In this document: positions 19,601-32,404 of the stretch, piece after piece
Numbering within the stretch: position 1 is the stretch's first letter
Layout: the number at the start of each line of letters is the position of its first letter
NCBI RefSeq assembly: GCF_901764975.1
Contig: NZ_CABFKH010000007.1
Location: 64,011 to 128,010 of the forward strand
Reading direction: 5' to 3'
DNA from: Actinobacillus indolicus
Lineage (GTDB): Bacteria; Pseudomonadota; Gammaproteobacteria; Enterobacterales; Pasteurellaceae
DNA: 64,000 bases
Position numbers and translations under genes: made by a program
The notes under the pieces: model-generated
Databases searched by the model: none
Told to the model about the DNA's origin: nothing
Seen by the model: only the letters and a program-made list of their open reading frames with translations

Positions 19601-20679
19601 GCGTTGCACAAGCAACGTTAGATAACCTTGCACGTGAAAAATGGTTAGAACAAACCCTTGATGACGAAGCAAAACAAAACCAACTTGAACAGCTTGCAGA
19701 ACAGCACGAAGAACTACGCAAAGAGTTTGAACGTAAACTTGAGATCAAACGCAACAAGATCATTCAAGGGGACGATTTAGCACCGGGCGTATTAAAAGTG
19801 GTGAAAGTGTATCTTGCGGTGAAACGTCAAATTCAACCTGGGGATAAAATGGCGGGTCGTCACGGTAACAAAGGTGTTATCTCAAAAATTAACCCAGTTG
19901 AAGATATGCCGTATGACGAAAACGGTCAGCCGGTTGAGATCGTATTGAACCCACTGGGCGTTCCATCTCGTATGAACATCGGTCAGATCCTTGAAACGCA
20001 CTTAGGTTTAGCGGCACGTGGTATCGGTGATCAAATTGACAAGATGATCAAGCAACAGCAAGAAATTGCGAAGTTACGCGAATATATCCAAAAAGCCTAC
20101 GATTTAGGTCACGGTGCACAAAGCGTAGATTTAAGCACCTTCTCAGATGAGGAAGTCATGCGTTTAGCACAAAACTTACGCAAAGGCTTACCGCTTGCAA
20201 CACCGGTATTTGATGGTGCACACGAAAGCGAGATCAAAGGCTTATTAGAATTAGGCGGCTTACCAACATCAGGTCAAATTACCTTATATGATGGACGTAC
20301 TGGTGAGAAATTTGAGCGTCCAGTAACCGTAGGTTATATGTATATGCTCAAATTGAACCACTTAGTTGATGACAAAATGCACGCTCGTTCAACAGGTTCT
20401 TATAGTCTTGTTACCCAACAACCACTCGGCGGTAAAGCACAGTTCGGTGGTCAGCGTTTCGGCGAGATGGAGGTATGGGCATTAGAAGCATACGGTGCCG
20501 CTTACACCTTACAAGAAATGCTTACGGTGAAATCAGACGACGTAAACGGTCGTACGAAGATGTACAAAAATATCGTGGACGGAACACACTATATGGAACC
20601 GGGAATGCCAGAATCCTTTAACGTAATCACCAAAGAGATTCGTGCATTAGCAATCGATATGGAGTTGGACGAAGCGTAA
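16651..20679 (+). CDS. rpoB: DNA-directed RNA polymerase beta subunit
   Basis: RpoB forms one half of the RNA polymerase catalytic cleft. At 1342 residues it has the same length as in E. coli and matches it throughout. The rifampicin-binding cluster reads [17 protein letters not shown] then [13 protein letters not shown], with wild-type residues at the positions that usually mutate. [15 protein letters not shown] and the C-terminal clamp region [19 protein letters not shown] are intact. It is followed by rpoC after 162 bases that contain repeats. Confidence 0.99.
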   Translation: MAYSYSEKKRIRKSFGKRSQVLNVPYLLTIQLDSFDKFIQRDPEGLQGLEAAFRSVFPIVSSNGATELQYVSYELGEPVFDVRECQIRGTTYAAPLRVKLRLVTFDREAAAGTVKDIKEQNVYMGEIPLMTDNGTFVINGTERVIVSQLHRSPGVFFDSDKGKTHASGKVLYNARIIPYRGSWLDFEFDPKDNLYARIDRRRKLPATIILRALGYTTEEILNMFFETVTFHIEDNRLLMTLVPERLRGETAAFDIEANGKVYVESGRRITARHIRALEKDNITQIQVPTEYIVGRVTARDYVDLSTGEIVCPANSEISLETLAALAQAGYNEIEVLFTNDLDYGPYISETLRIDPTYDRLSALVEIYRMMRPGEPPTKEAAEALFDNMFFSTDRYDLSAVGRMKFNRSLDIPEGVGTGILSNDDIIGVMKKLIEIRNGRGEVDDIDHLGNRRIRSVGEMAENQFRIGLVRVERAVRERLSLGDLDGVTPQDLINAKPISAAVKEFFGSSQLSQFMDQNNPLSEVTHKRRISALGPGGLTRERAGFEVRDVHTTHYGRLCPIETPEGPNIGLINSLSVYARTNNYGFLETPFRKVVNGQVTEEIEYLSAIEEGAYVIAQANSNLDENFRFTDTYVTCRGEHGESGLYRPEEIHYMDVSTQQVVSVAAALIPFLEHDDANRALMGANMQRQAVPTLRADKPLVGTGMEKPIALDSGVAVIAKRGGTIQYVDASRIVVKVNEDETVAGEAGIDIYNLIKYTRSNQNTCINQIPCVKLGEPVGRGEILADGPSTDLGELALGQNIRVAFMPWNGYNFEDSMLVSERVVQEDRFTTIHIQELSCVARDTKLGAEEITADIPNVGESALSKLDESGIVYIGAEVKGGDILVGKVTPKGETQLTPEEKLLRAIFGEKASDVKDSSLRVPNGTSGTVIDVQVFTRDGVEKDKRAKDIEEIQLREAKKDLTEELEILEAGLFTRVRNLLLEGGVAQATLDNLAREKWLEQTLDDEAKQNQLEQLAEQHEELRKEFERKLEIKRNKIIQGDDLAPGVLKVVKVYLAVKRQIQPGDKMAGRHGNKGVISKINPVEDMPYDENGQPVEIVLNPLGVPSRMNIGQILETHLGLAARGIGDQIDKMIKQQQEIAKLREYIQKAYDLGHGAQSVDLSTFSDEEVMRLAQNLRKGLPLATPVFDGAHESEIKGLLELGGLPTSGQITLYDGRTGEKFERPVTVGYMYMLKLNHLVDDKMHARSTGSYSLVTQQPLGGKAQFGGQRFGEMEVWALEAYGAAYTLQEMLTVKSDDVNGRTKMYKNIVDGTHYMEPGMPESFNVITKEIRALAIDMELDEA

Positions 20680-20693
20680 GAACGACAATTTGC

Positions 20694-20773
20694 GGACACA
20701 CGCAGTGTGTCCCTACATTCGTTCACGCAAGCGGTCAAATCTTGCAAAAAATTTGCCAAAACCGACCGCTTGC
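20694..20773. repeat. rpoB-rpoC intergenic repeats
   Basis: GGACACAC, GCA, GTGTGTCC then CTAC (20694-20716) is one arm of the GTAGGG-ended repeat family. It is followed by a facing pair of uptake signals, GCAAGCGGTC (20727-20736) and GACCGCTTGC (20764-20773), which can form a hairpin. No T-run follows, so rpoC is probably still read through from rpoB. Confidence 0.7.
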
Positions 20774-20841
20774 AACCAAAGATTTTCAGTTGAAATGGGC
20801 GACCATTTCAAGAACAAAAACCTCAAATCAGGGGCAAAAAC

Positions 20842-25122
<4,281 letters not shown>

Positions 25123-25162
25123 TCACTTATAGGTGGGGATTTCCCCCACCATTAGAAATGAA

Positions 25163-25195
25163 AAAGCCCCAAATCGAAAGGTTTGGGGCTTTGTT
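25163..25195. terminator. Bidirectional terminator between rpoC and menI
   Basis: AAAGCCCCAAA (25163-25173), loop TCGAAAGG, TTTGGGGCTTT (25182-25192), then TGTTTT on the plus strand and TTTTTCATTT on the minus strand. It serves rpoC and the converging menI. A further GGTGGGGATTTCCCCCACC hairpin lies just upstream near 25132. Confidence 0.9.
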
Positions 25196-25615
25196 TTATC
25201 TTTGGGAAAGTAGCTTAATACTTAATCTTGCCACGGCACATAACTGTTGTGCATCATCTCGAATTCCCACTTGCCACACTTGGCTCTCTTTGCCTAAATG
25301 TAACGGCGTTGCTCTGCCAGTGACTTTGCCGCTTTTTATCGCTTTTAAATGGCTGATATTCAACTCTGTACCGACTGGTATTTGGTTTTCTTCACAGCAA
25401 AGTAATGCAGCTGCAGATCCTAAAGTTTCTGCTAAAGTCGCAGAAATACCACCGTGTAATAAGCCGAAGGGTTGGGTTGTGCGGTGATCGACAGGCACGG
25501 TCGCTTCTAGGCTATCGTTCTGTTGAGCGGTAAATTCAATGCTCAAATGAGAAATGGCGGAGTGTTGGCAGAGCTGATTAAGTTGCTCAATCGTTGTGCT
25601 TTTTTTCCAAATCAT
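25196..25615 (-). CDS. menI: Hotdog-fold acyl-CoA thioesterase, DHNA-CoA hydrolase type
   Basis: The 139-residue protein aligns along its whole length with E. coli YdiI/MenI (MIWKK at the start, TQPFGLLHGGISATLAETLGS, LHLGKESQVWQVGI). MenI hydrolyses 1,4-dihydroxy-2-naphthoyl-CoA in menaquinone synthesis. Glu63 in the HGG...AET segment is the expected catalytic residue. In E. coli ydiI and ydiJ are neighbours; here ydiJ lies upstream on the same strand but 330 bases of other structure lie between. Broader acyl-CoA specificity cannot be excluded. Confidence 0.88.
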   Translation of the reverse strand: MIWKKSTTIEQLNQLCQHSAISHLSIEFTAQQNDSLEATVPVDHRTTQPFGLLHGGISATLAETLGSAAALLCCEENQIPVGTELNISHLKAIKSGKVTGRATPLHLGKESQVWQVGIRDDAQQLCAVARLSIKLLSQR

Positions 25616-25642
25616 TTTTATTTTCCGTATATAGATAAAACA

Positions 25643-25668
25643 AAAGCCTGTTCAAATAAACAGGCTTT
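25643..25668 (-). terminator. Minus-strand terminator upstream of menI
   Basis: AAAGCCTGTT, a six-base loop, AACAGGCTTT. On the minus strand it is followed by TGTTTTATCT, giving an intrinsic terminator. It would end a minus-strand transcript coming from the ydiJ side, or a short RNA antisense to the leader of the peptide gene at 25801. Confidence 0.7.
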
Positions 25669-25715
25669 ATGTATAATTTTTCCAATGTTTTATTGTTTGA
25701 ACATAATAAAACAGA

Positions 25716-25793
25716 GGCGGATCTGCTAGACAGTCCGCCAGTTCGCACCTGACGGGCTGTTAATGTAGATCCTAAGTTTATTCAACATAGGAT
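25716..25793 (+). promoter_or_regulatory. Structured leader of the 25-residue peptide gene
   Basis: Three features are visible. (1) GGCGGATCTG with CAGTCCGCC (25716-25739), nine pairs with one bulge. (2) An alternative stem using the same bases, CAGTCCGCCAG (25731-25741) with CTGACGGGCTG (25749-25759). Stems 1 and 2 are mutually exclusive. (3) ATCCTA (25769-25774) pairs with TAGGAT (25788-25793), which is the ribosome-binding site of the peptide, so that site is masked. A weak plus-strand promoter (TTTCCA, 17 bases, CATAAT at 25702-25707) would start transcription just before stem 1. Confidence 0.6.
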
Positions 25794-25800
25794 AAAAACT

Positions 25801-25878
25801 ATGAAGAAGTTATTTTTATTTCTCGTCGTTATTCTACTGTGCTTGTTGCTCAAAGGTGACACAACTGGAATAATGTAG
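25801..25878 (+). CDS. 25-residue hydrophobic peptide, candidate type I toxin
   Basis: ATG at 25801 to TAG at 25876-25878 encodes 25 residues beginning MKKLFLFLVVILLCLLLKG and ending TTGIM. It has two lysines, then an unbroken run of about 15 hydrophobic residues able to span a membrane, and a short polar tail. This shape is like Ibs, Hok-like and other type I toxin peptides. A ribosome-binding site TAGGAT lies eight bases upstream, masked in a hairpin, and an intrinsic terminator follows 17 bases after the stop. I do not recognise a named family. It could instead be a leader or regulatory peptide. Confidence 0.5.
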   Translation: MKKLFLFLVVILLCLLLKGDTTGIM

Positions 25879-25894
25879 CAGATAACGCTGGCGA

Positions 25895-25926
25895 GGGGCG
25901 ACGGCAATCGCTCCTTGTTTTTATTT
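25895..25926 (+). terminator. Plus-strand terminator after the 25-residue peptide
   Basis: GGGGCGA (25895-25901), loop CGGCAA, TCGCTCC (25908-25914) with one G-U pair, then TTGTTTTTATTTT. Its presence between two minus-strand genes supports a real plus-strand transcript here. Confidence 0.75.
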
Positions 25927-25947
25927 TATGCCTATTTTTTATCTAGG

Positions 25948-28900
25948 TCAAATCACTTCCAACAATGCTTGTACAGGGTGTTTGAGTAGCTGATGTTCCA
26001 TTCGTTTCACTTGGCTACGGCAAGAGTAGCCAGTGGCAAGGCAACGGGATAAGGTTTTGCCTTGTAACTTCACTTGCCAAGATTGTGCGTAAATCCCTTT
26101 TGACATCGCAAGGTGCTTGGTTTCGTGTCCGAATGTGCCAGCCATTCCGCAACAGCCGATATTTTCCGCCGTTAAGATTTCGCCGAAATGGGCAAAAATC
26201 TGTTGCCACTCTTTCAAGCTGTTTGGCAGCGAGGTGCTTTCGGTACAGTGTGCAAATAAATGCCACGGTAAGCGGTCGGTTTCGGCTGATTTTTTGCAAT
26301 GGTCGAGAGTGCCGTTTTTCAGTTGAGCCAACAGCCATTCGTGAGCCAGCAACACCTTAAATTCGCCACAGTCGTCTTTTAAAATTTGGCGGTATTCTTC
26401 ACGGTAAATCAAGGTTAAGGCAGGATCAACGCCAACCATTGCAATGCCTAATTTGGCAACACGGTTTAACAATTCGGCTTGCGTGCGAGCGGTGTTGGCA
26501 AACTTGTGCAAAAAGCCTTTGATATGTTGCGCTTTACCCGTTGGGTTAAACGGCAACACAATTGCTTTGAAACCGAGTTTTTGGGCAAGCTGAACAAAAT
26601 CCGCCACCACTTTGGCATCATAATAAGAGGTAAACGGATCTTGCACCACAAGGACATATTTGCAAATTTCTGTGTCTAACTGACCGCTTGTCGCAAGCTG
26701 TTCCAGCTCTTCTAAGGTTTTGCCTTGATAGCCGATTTCAACTAACTGTTGCTGTAAGGTCGGCACGGATAACGCTGGCAGATCGACCATTCCGATGGTT
26801 TTGCTTGCAACGGTTTCAGCCAGTTTGTTGGCACTGAAGAAGTTAAACAACTTCGGCTGTTTTGCCATTAGCGGTGCGACAAATTCGAGATTTGCCACCA
26901 CATAATCTTTCAGCGGACGCAGATAACGGCGATGATAGAGTTCGTTAAATTGTGAGCGGAACGTCGGCACATCAATTTTTATCGGGCATTGGCTGGTACA
27001 GGCTTTACAAGCAAGGCAAGTATCCATTGCCGATTTCACTTCGTGGGAAAAATCATACTCTTGCGATTTTCGCCACTGATTTCGGATTTTCTTCGCAAAA
27101 TCGACTAATTTCGCCGAGGTTTGCTGTTTTTCAAAGATCAGTTCATCAGGGGAAACATTTTGCTCCGCCAGTAAACGTAGCCATTCACGCACTAACGTCG
27201 CTCGCCCTTTCGGTGAAAATAGGCGGTTGCCCGACACTTTCATTGACGGACACATTGTACTGTGTACATCAAAATTGAAACACAAACCGTTGCCGTTGCA
27301 ATTCATTGCCCCTTTAAAGGATTCTCGCACTTGAATAGGAATTTGTCTGTCGAGATCGGCACGCATTTGCGAGTCAATTGGATAAAGGCTGGCTTGGCTG
27401 TCTAACGGCGTACAGATTTTGCCCGGGTTTAAGCGGTTTTGCGGATCGAAAAGCTGTTTGATGTAACGCAACTCTTTCCATAAGGTTTCGCCGAAGAACC
27501 GTTCGCCATAGGCAGAACGCATACCTTTGCCGTGTTCGCCCCAAATCAAACCGCCGTATTTTGCCGTCAATTCAACCACTTGGTCGGAAATTGCTTTAAA
27601 TTTGGCAACCTGTGCTTTGTCGCATAAATCAAGGGCTGGGCGAACGTGTAGAACCCCTGCATCAACGTGTCCGAACATACCGTAATCTAAGCCGTGATCG
27701 TCGAGCAGTCGGCGAAATTCCACAATATAATCTGCCAGATGTTCAGGCGGTACGCAGGTGTCTTCCACGAAAGCGATAGGTTTTGCCCAACCTTTTGCAT
27801 TGCCCAGCAGACCCACCGCTTTTTTCCGCATTGCATAAATTTTTTCAATCGAAGCCAGATCGTTGCAAAGTTGGTAGCCGATGATACCGCTTGTGCCGTC
27901 TTGGATTTTTTTATCTAGAGCTTGGCACAGCTTGGTGATCCGCTCTTCATTCTGAGCCTTATCATTGGAAGCATACTCAACAATGTTAATTCCTAAAATC
28001 GGATTGTGTTCATCTTCGCTGAGCAAATCCGACACCGAATGCCACACAATATCTTGTTTGGCAAGGTTCAGCACTTTTAAGTCCACCGTTTCCACCGATA
28101 AGGCTTGGGCTTGCAACATAAACGGGGCGGAACGTAACGCCGCATCAAAGGAATTATATTTAATGTTAATCAGCGTGCGGTATTCAGGAAGTGGTAGCAG
28201 ATTGAGTTTGGCTTCGCAAATAAAGGCAAGCGAACCTTCAGAACCGGTGAGAATACGGGTTAAATTAAATTCGGAGAGATCGTCGTTAAACACATTTTTC
28301 AGATCATAGCCCGTCAAAAAGCGGTTCAGTTGCGGTAGTTCTTTTAGCACGGTCGGGCGTAATGCTTGGCAACGCTCGAAGATCTCGCTGTGCAATTTTT
28401 TGCCATTTGCCGTGAGATTGAGCTTTTCGAGGTTTGCAAAAAAATCGTCGGTTTTGACCGCTTGTGTTTCCAAAATATCGCCGTTCATCAACACCGCTTT
28501 AATCGCCAAGATATGATCGGACGTTTTGCCGTATTGCAACGAACCTTGTCCTGAAGCGTCCGTGTTGATCATTCCGCCTAAGGTGGCTCGGTTGCTGGTT
28601 GAAAGCTCAGGGGAAAAGAATAGCCCGTGCGGTTTGAGAAATTGATTAAGCTGATCTTTCACCACGCCAGCTTGCACTCGCACCCAACGCTCTTGCACAT
28701 TCAGTTCCAAAATTTGAGTTAAATGGCGAGAGAGATCAACAATAATGTTGTTGTTCAGTGACTGCCCGTTTGTACCGGTACCACCACCACGCGGCGTAAA
28801 GGTTAAGGCTTGGAATGCGGTTTTCTGTGCCAGTTTGGTTAAAATCACCACATCGGCAACGGATTTCGGAAACAAAATCGCTTGGGGCAGTTGCTGATAG

Positions 28901-29046
28901 ACGCTGTTATCCGTGGCAAGGGAAAGGCGATCAGCATAATTGGACGCAATATCACCGCTGAAGTGTTGCTGTTTAAGTTCAGCTAGATATTGCTGAACTA
29001 ACGGATTAAGTTGGGGTATGTTTGCAAGGCGTGGGATCATAGTCAT
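25948..29046 (-). CDS. ydiJ: FAD/iron-sulfur dehydrogenase, YdiJ type (D-2-hydroxyglutarate dehydrogenase family)
   Basis: A 1032-residue fusion. The N-terminal half is an FAD_binding_4 / lactate dehydrogenase-like domain (FTPRGGGTGTNGQSLN, STSNRATLGGMINTDASGQG in part, MFGHVDAGVLHVRPAL). The C-terminal half is a ferredoxin-CCG module (CNGNGLCFN...MCPS, CLACKACTSQCPIKIDVP, and IGCCGMAGTFGHE). It closely follows E. coli YdiJ, reported as a D-2-hydroxyglutarate dehydrogenase. E. coli YdiJ begins at the equivalent of the third residue here (ATG at 29040), so that start is equally possible. ompA lies divergently upstream. Confidence 0.92.
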   Translation of the reverse strand: MTMIPRLANIPQLNPLVQQYLAELKQQHFSGDIASNYADRLSLATDNSVYQQLPQAILFPKSVADVVILTKLAQKTAFQALTFTPRGGGTGTNGQSLNNNIIVDLSRHLTQILELNVQERWVRVQAGVVKDQLNQFLKPHGLFFSPELSTSNRATLGGMINTDASGQGSLQYGKTSDHILAIKAVLMNGDILETQAVKTDDFFANLEKLNLTANGKKLHSEIFERCQALRPTVLKELPQLNRFLTGYDLKNVFNDDLSEFNLTRILTGSEGSLAFICEAKLNLLPLPEYRTLINIKYNSFDAALRSAPFMLQAQALSVETVDLKVLNLAKQDIVWHSVSDLLSEDEHNPILGINIVEYASNDKAQNEERITKLCQALDKKIQDGTSGIIGYQLCNDLASIEKIYAMRKKAVGLLGNAKGWAKPIAFVEDTCVPPEHLADYIVEFRRLLDDHGLDYGMFGHVDAGVLHVRPALDLCDKAQVAKFKAISDQVVELTAKYGGLIWGEHGKGMRSAYGERFFGETLWKELRYIKQLFDPQNRLNPGKICTPLDSQASLYPIDSQMRADLDRQIPIQVRESFKGAMNCNGNGLCFNFDVHSTMCPSMKVSGNRLFSPKGRATLVREWLRLLAEQNVSPDELIFEKQQTSAKLVDFAKKIRNQWRKSQEYDFSHEVKSAMDTCLACKACTSQCPIKIDVPTFRSQFNELYHRRYLRPLKDYVVANLEFVAPLMAKQPKLFNFFSANKLAETVASKTIGMVDLPALSVPTLQQQLVEIGYQGKTLEELEQLATSGQLDTEICKYVLVVQDPFTSYYDAKVVADFVQLAQKLGFKAIVLPFNPTGKAQHIKGFLHKFANTARTQAELLNRVAKLGIAMVGVDPALTLIYREEYRQILKDDCGEFKVLLAHEWLLAQLKNGTLDHCKKSAETDRLPWHLFAHCTESTSLPNSLKEWQQIFAHFGEILTAENIGCCGMAGTFGHETKHLAMSKGIYAQSWQVKLQGKTLSRCLATGYSCRSQVKRMEHQLLKHPVQALLEVI

Positions 29047-29455
29047 TGTTATGAAATTATTAAGAGCTTTAGTTAAATATTAGCAAAATTTTCAATGAAT
29101 GAAATGTTTCCTATTTTTTTGACAAAAATAAATTTAAATTGTGCTTATTTACACTTAATTACAAATTTAATGGAACTTATGATTGATTTTAGCAAAATTT
29201 ATAAGGATAATTTAGAAATTCTTGGCTTTAGGGGTAGTGGTAGCTTAAAGACTAGAATATAGCATTTTTGCTATGACAGAACTTTTAAATAAAAGTTCAC
29301 TTGTTTTTAGGAATTTTCCTAGTTAAAATATATCCCGAATTTCATGCTCTCACTTTTTGTGGGTGTAGAGAATTGAAAATTTAAGACCTATACTTATCTT
29401 TTAGGTATAGGAAGTTTGTTTTAATCTCGATGACGATAATCAAGAGGATCATCAA
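29047..29455 (+). promoter_or_regulatory. Upstream region and leader of ompA-1 with stacked palindromes
   Basis: A very AT-rich 409-base gap. A TTGACA at about 29119 could drive a distant promoter. Closer to the gene are hairpins ATAGCA/TGCTAT (29259-29274), GAACTTTT/AAAAGTTC (29279-29298), AGGAA/TTCCT (29309-29320) and CCTATAC/GTATAGG (29387-29411). The last lies in the probable 5' leader, as in the stabilising leader of enteric ompA mRNA (inference). The ribosome-binding site AAGAGGA precedes the ATG at 29456. Confidence 0.55.
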
Positions 29456-30532
29456 ATGAAAAAATCAGTAATCGCTTTAGCTGTTTCAGGCTTAGCATTA
29501 GCTTCAGTTGCAAACGCAGCTCCACAAGCAAACACTTTCTACGCAGGTGCGAAAGCAGGTTGGGCTTCATTCCACGATGGTATCCAACAATTAGATGCTA
29601 AACACGGCGGTAAATTCGGTATCAACAAAAACTCTGTAACTTACGGTGTATTTGGTGGTTACCAAATCATTGATAACTTAGCTGTTGAGTTAGGTTATGA
29701 CTACTATGGTCGTGTTCGTGGTACTGAAAAATTCGGTAACGAAGATAAAAACACGTTCAAACACACAGCACACGGTGCTAACTTAGCATTAAAAGGTAAC
29801 TATGCAATCATCGATGGTTTAGATACTTATGCTAAAGTTGGTTTAGCGTTAGTTCGTAACGACTATTACGTTCAAAACTCAGTAGCTAAATCAGATCGTA
29901 CTAAAGATCACCGTTTCCAAACATCATTACTTTTAGGTGCTGGTGTTGAATATGCTATTACTCCAGAATTAGCTGCACGTGTTGAATACCAATGGTTAAA
30001 CAATGCAGGTAAAGCAGGTGCTCCAATTCTTGCAGCAGCAGGCGCTTCAGACTACCGTCCAGATATCAGCTCTGTATCTGCAGGTTTAACATACCGCTTT
30101 GGTCAAGGTGCAGCACCAGTTGCTCCTGAAGTTGTAACTAAAAACTTCGCATTCAGCTCAGATGTATTATTTGACTTCGGTAAAGCGAACTTAAAACCAG
30201 CAGCAGCTCAAGCGTTAGACGCAGCTCATACTGAAATTTCTGGTTTAGGTTTAGCGAACCCAGCGGTACAAGTAAATGGTTACACAGACCGTATCGGTAA
30301 AGATGCTTCAAACTTAAAACTTTCACAACGTCGTGCAGAAACAGTAGCAAACTACATCGTTTCTAAAGGTGTAAACCCAGCGAACGTAACAGCAGTAGGT
30401 TACGGTGAAGCAAACCCAGTAACTGGCAACACATGTGACGCAGTTAAAGGTCGTAAAGCATTAATCGCTTGCTTAGCACCAGATCGTCGTGTTGAAATCC
30501 AAGTTCAAGGTTCAAAAGAAGTTTCTATGTAA
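29456..30532 (+). CDS. ompA: OmpA/P5-family outer-membrane porin, first copy
   Basis: A 358-residue OmpA. It has a signal peptide (cleavage after VANA, residue 21), an eight-stranded barrel domain (to about residue 205, ending GLTYRFGQG), a short Ala/Pro hinge, and a periplasmic peptidoglycan-binding domain (DVLFDFGKANLKP, VNGYTDRIG, LSQRRAETVANYI). The domain ends with the paired-cysteine region NTCDAVKGRKALIACLAPDRR. It corresponds to P5 of Haemophilus. A second copy follows in tandem. Its own terminator at 30559 separates the two transcripts. Confidence 0.96.
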   Translation: MKKSVIALAVSGLALASVANAAPQANTFYAGAKAGWASFHDGIQQLDAKHGGKFGINKNSVTYGVFGGYQIIDNLAVELGYDYYGRVRGTEKFGNEDKNTFKHTAHGANLALKGNYAIIDGLDTYAKVGLALVRNDYYVQNSVAKSDRTKDHRFQTSLLLGAGVEYAITPELAARVEYQWLNNAGKAGAPILAAAGASDYRPDISSVSAGLTYRFGQGAAPVAPEVVTKNFAFSSDVLFDFGKANLKPAAAQALDAAHTEISGLGLANPAVQVNGYTDRIGKDASNLKLSQRRAETVANYIVSKGVNPANVTAVGYGEANPVTGNTCDAVKGRKALIACLAPDRRVEIQVQGSKEVSM

Positions 30533-30558
30533 TGACTTCTTAAGCCGAAAAGCTTAAT

Positions 30559-30585
30559 AAAATGCCCGCTTAATGCGGGCATTTT
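30559..30585 (+). terminator. Terminator after ompA-1
   Basis: AAAATGCCCGC, loop TTAAT, GCGGGCATTTT, then GCTTTC. An 11-base perfect stem, nearly identical to the terminator after ompA-2 (31850-31876). Confidence 0.92.
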
Positions 30586-30628
30586 GCTTTCTCTAATAAG
30601 AAATAATTTTTTTTATTTATTTTATTGC

Positions 30629-30696
30629 TATAATCTATTCACATACTCACGTTTTATTAACGTGAGTTGTGGATACGTAAGTGATCAATTACGTAT
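30629..30696 (+). promoter_or_regulatory. ompA-2 promoter element and leader hairpins
   Basis: TATAAT at 30629-30634 in an AT-rich stretch is the likely -10 box; the -35 is not distinct. Two perfect hairpins follow in the leader: ACTCACGTT/AACGTGAGT (30645-30667) and ATACGTAA/TTACGTAT (30673-30696). They differ in sequence from the hairpins before ompA-1, so the two copies may be regulated separately. Confidence 0.55.
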
Positions 30697-30733
30697 TGTT
30701 ATTTTATGATGTTCAGATGAGGATTATCAAAAA

Positions 30734-31825
30734 ATGAAAAAATCTTTAGTTGCATTAGCAGTATCCAGTTTAGCCATTGCTTCAGTAGCAAACGCAGCTC
30801 CACAAGCAAATACTTTCTATGTAGGGGCAAAAGCAGGTTGGGCAACATTTCATAATGATATTAACCAGCTTGATTCTAAATATGCAGGCGATGCTCGTTA
30901 TGAAACAGCAAATGATGGTGTTGGTTTTGGTATCAATCGTAACTCTGTAACTTATGGTGTATTTGGTGGTTATCAGATCGTTGATAATTTAGCCGTTGAA
31001 TTAGGTTATGATTATTTTGGTCGTGTTCGTGGTAACGAAGATGATGTCCGAGTATTCAAGCATTCTGCACACGGAGCTCACTTAAGTTTAAAACCAAGCT
31101 ATGAAGTATTAAATGGCTTAGATGTTTATGGTAAAGTAGGTGCAGCATTAGTTCGTAGTGACTACAAATTCTATGACACTAAAGAAAAAGCTCATAATTT
31201 AAAAACATCTTTACTATTAGGTGCGGGTGTTGAGTATGCAATTCTTCCTGAATTAGCGTTTAGAGTTGAATATCAATGGTTAAATCGAGTTGGTAACTAT
31301 ACAAAAGCAGCTGTAAAAGCAGGATGGGATGATAATACCACTTACAGCCCAGATATCCATTCAGTATCTGCAGGTTTAACATACCGCTTCGGTCAAGGTG
31401 CAGCACCAGTAGCAGCACCAGAAGTTGTAACTAAAAACTTCGCATTCAGCTCAGATGTATTATTTGACTTCGGTAAAGCAAACTTGAAACCAGCAGCAGC
31501 TCAAGCGTTAGACGCAGCGCACACTGAAATCAATGGTTTAGGTTTAGCAAACCCAGCGGTACAAGTAAATGGTTACACAGACCGTATCGGTAAAGACGCT
31601 TCAAACTTAAAACTTTCACAACGTCGTGCAGAAACAGTAGCAAACTACATCGTTTCTAAAGGTGTAAACCCAGCGAACGTAACAGCAGTAGGTTACGGTG
31701 AAGCAAACCCAGTAACTGGCAACACATGTGACGCAGTTAAAGGTCGTAAAGCATTAATCGCTTGCTTAGCACCAGATCGTCGTGTTGAGATCCAAGTTCA
31801 AGGTTCAAAAGAAGTTTCTATGTAA
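30734..31825 (+). CDS. ompA: OmpA/P5-family outer-membrane porin, second copy
   Basis: A 363-residue paralogue of the preceding gene with the same layout: signal peptide (cleavage after VANA), barrel domain, hinge and OmpA_C domain. The barrel differs in loops (for example KYAGDARYETANDG near residue 50 and KAAVKAGWDDNTTYSPD near residue 195). From about residue 218 to the end the protein is almost identical to copy one, and so is the DNA. This suggests recent gene conversion of the 3' part. Barrel-loop differences would give distinct surfaces and possibly distinct adhesion or phage-binding properties. Confidence 0.96.
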   Translation: MKKSLVALAVSSLAIASVANAAPQANTFYVGAKAGWATFHNDINQLDSKYAGDARYETANDGVGFGINRNSVTYGVFGGYQIVDNLAVELGYDYFGRVRGNEDDVRVFKHSAHGAHLSLKPSYEVLNGLDVYGKVGAALVRSDYKFYDTKEKAHNLKTSLLLGAGVEYAILPELAFRVEYQWLNRVGNYTKAAVKAGWDDNTTYSPDIHSVSAGLTYRFGQGAAPVAAPEVVTKNFAFSSDVLFDFGKANLKPAAAQALDAAHTEINGLGLANPAVQVNGYTDRIGKDASNLKLSQRRAETVANYIVSKGVNPANVTAVGYGEANPVTGNTCDAVKGRKALIACLAPDRRVEIQVQGSKEVSM

Positions 31826-31849
31826 TTGCTTCTTGCAAAAAACTTAAAG

Positions 31850-31876
31850 AAAATGCCCGCTTGATGCGGGCATTTT
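31850..31876. terminator. Terminator between ompA-2 and matP
   Basis: AAAATGCCCGC, loop TTGAT, GCGGGCATTTT, then ACTTTC. It lies between converging ompA-2 and matP and can serve both strands. Confidence 0.9.
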
Positions 31877-31881
31877 ACTTT

Positions 31882-32328
31882 CTACTTTAACAATGCTTTT
31901 AAATTTGCTTTCATTTTATCCACTTGTTCGGCATAAATCTGTTTCTTCTCTAATTCATCAATCAAATAATGAATGGTTTCAGACAAGGTCAGATCCATTT
32001 CTGTGGCTTGCTTGGAAAGGCGTTGCCAGCTGGCGTAGTCTAAATCAATGGATTTTTTACGGGTCGATTGCTTTTCGGCATTGAAAAAACGCTTGCGTCT
32101 TGCTCGAATAGATTGACGCATTTTCTTGCGTTGTTCGGAAGTCATTTCTGATTTTATCCAAGCCTCAATCTCTTCAGGTGAATTTTGTAATGTAGTCAAT
32201 AATTGAATTTTTAACTCGACAAGGCTTGCTTCTTCATGTTTTGTAATATTTTCCCCTTCTCGATATTTTTTTAATAAATACTTCCATTTCCAATTCGCTT
32301 CTTGAATTTCTAATTTTTGGTATCTCAT
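31882..32328 (-). CDS. matP: Macrodomain Ter protein MatP
   Basis: MatP binds matS sites and organises the terminus macrodomain, linking it to the divisome. The 148-residue protein matches E. coli MatP: MRYQKLEIQEANWKWKYLLK, SIRARRKRFFNAEKQSTRKKS and the ribbon-helix-helix segment SIDLDYASWQRL, then TLSETIHYLIDE. Its place between ompA and lonH matches E. coli gene order. It is divergent from lonH. Confidence 0.96.
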   Translation of the reverse strand: MRYQKLEIQEANWKWKYLLKKYREGENITKHEEASLVELKIQLLTTLQNSPEEIEAWIKSEMTSEQRKKMRQSIRARRKRFFNAEKQSTRKKSIDLDYASWQRLSKQATEMDLTLSETIHYLIDELEKKQIYAEQVDKMKANLKALLK

Positions 32329-32404
32329 GTCGCCTCCGAATTATTTGTGAAGTATAGCGTAATTATAGGTATAATGGGGCAAATTTCTATGAAGAGGCAA
32401 ATTT

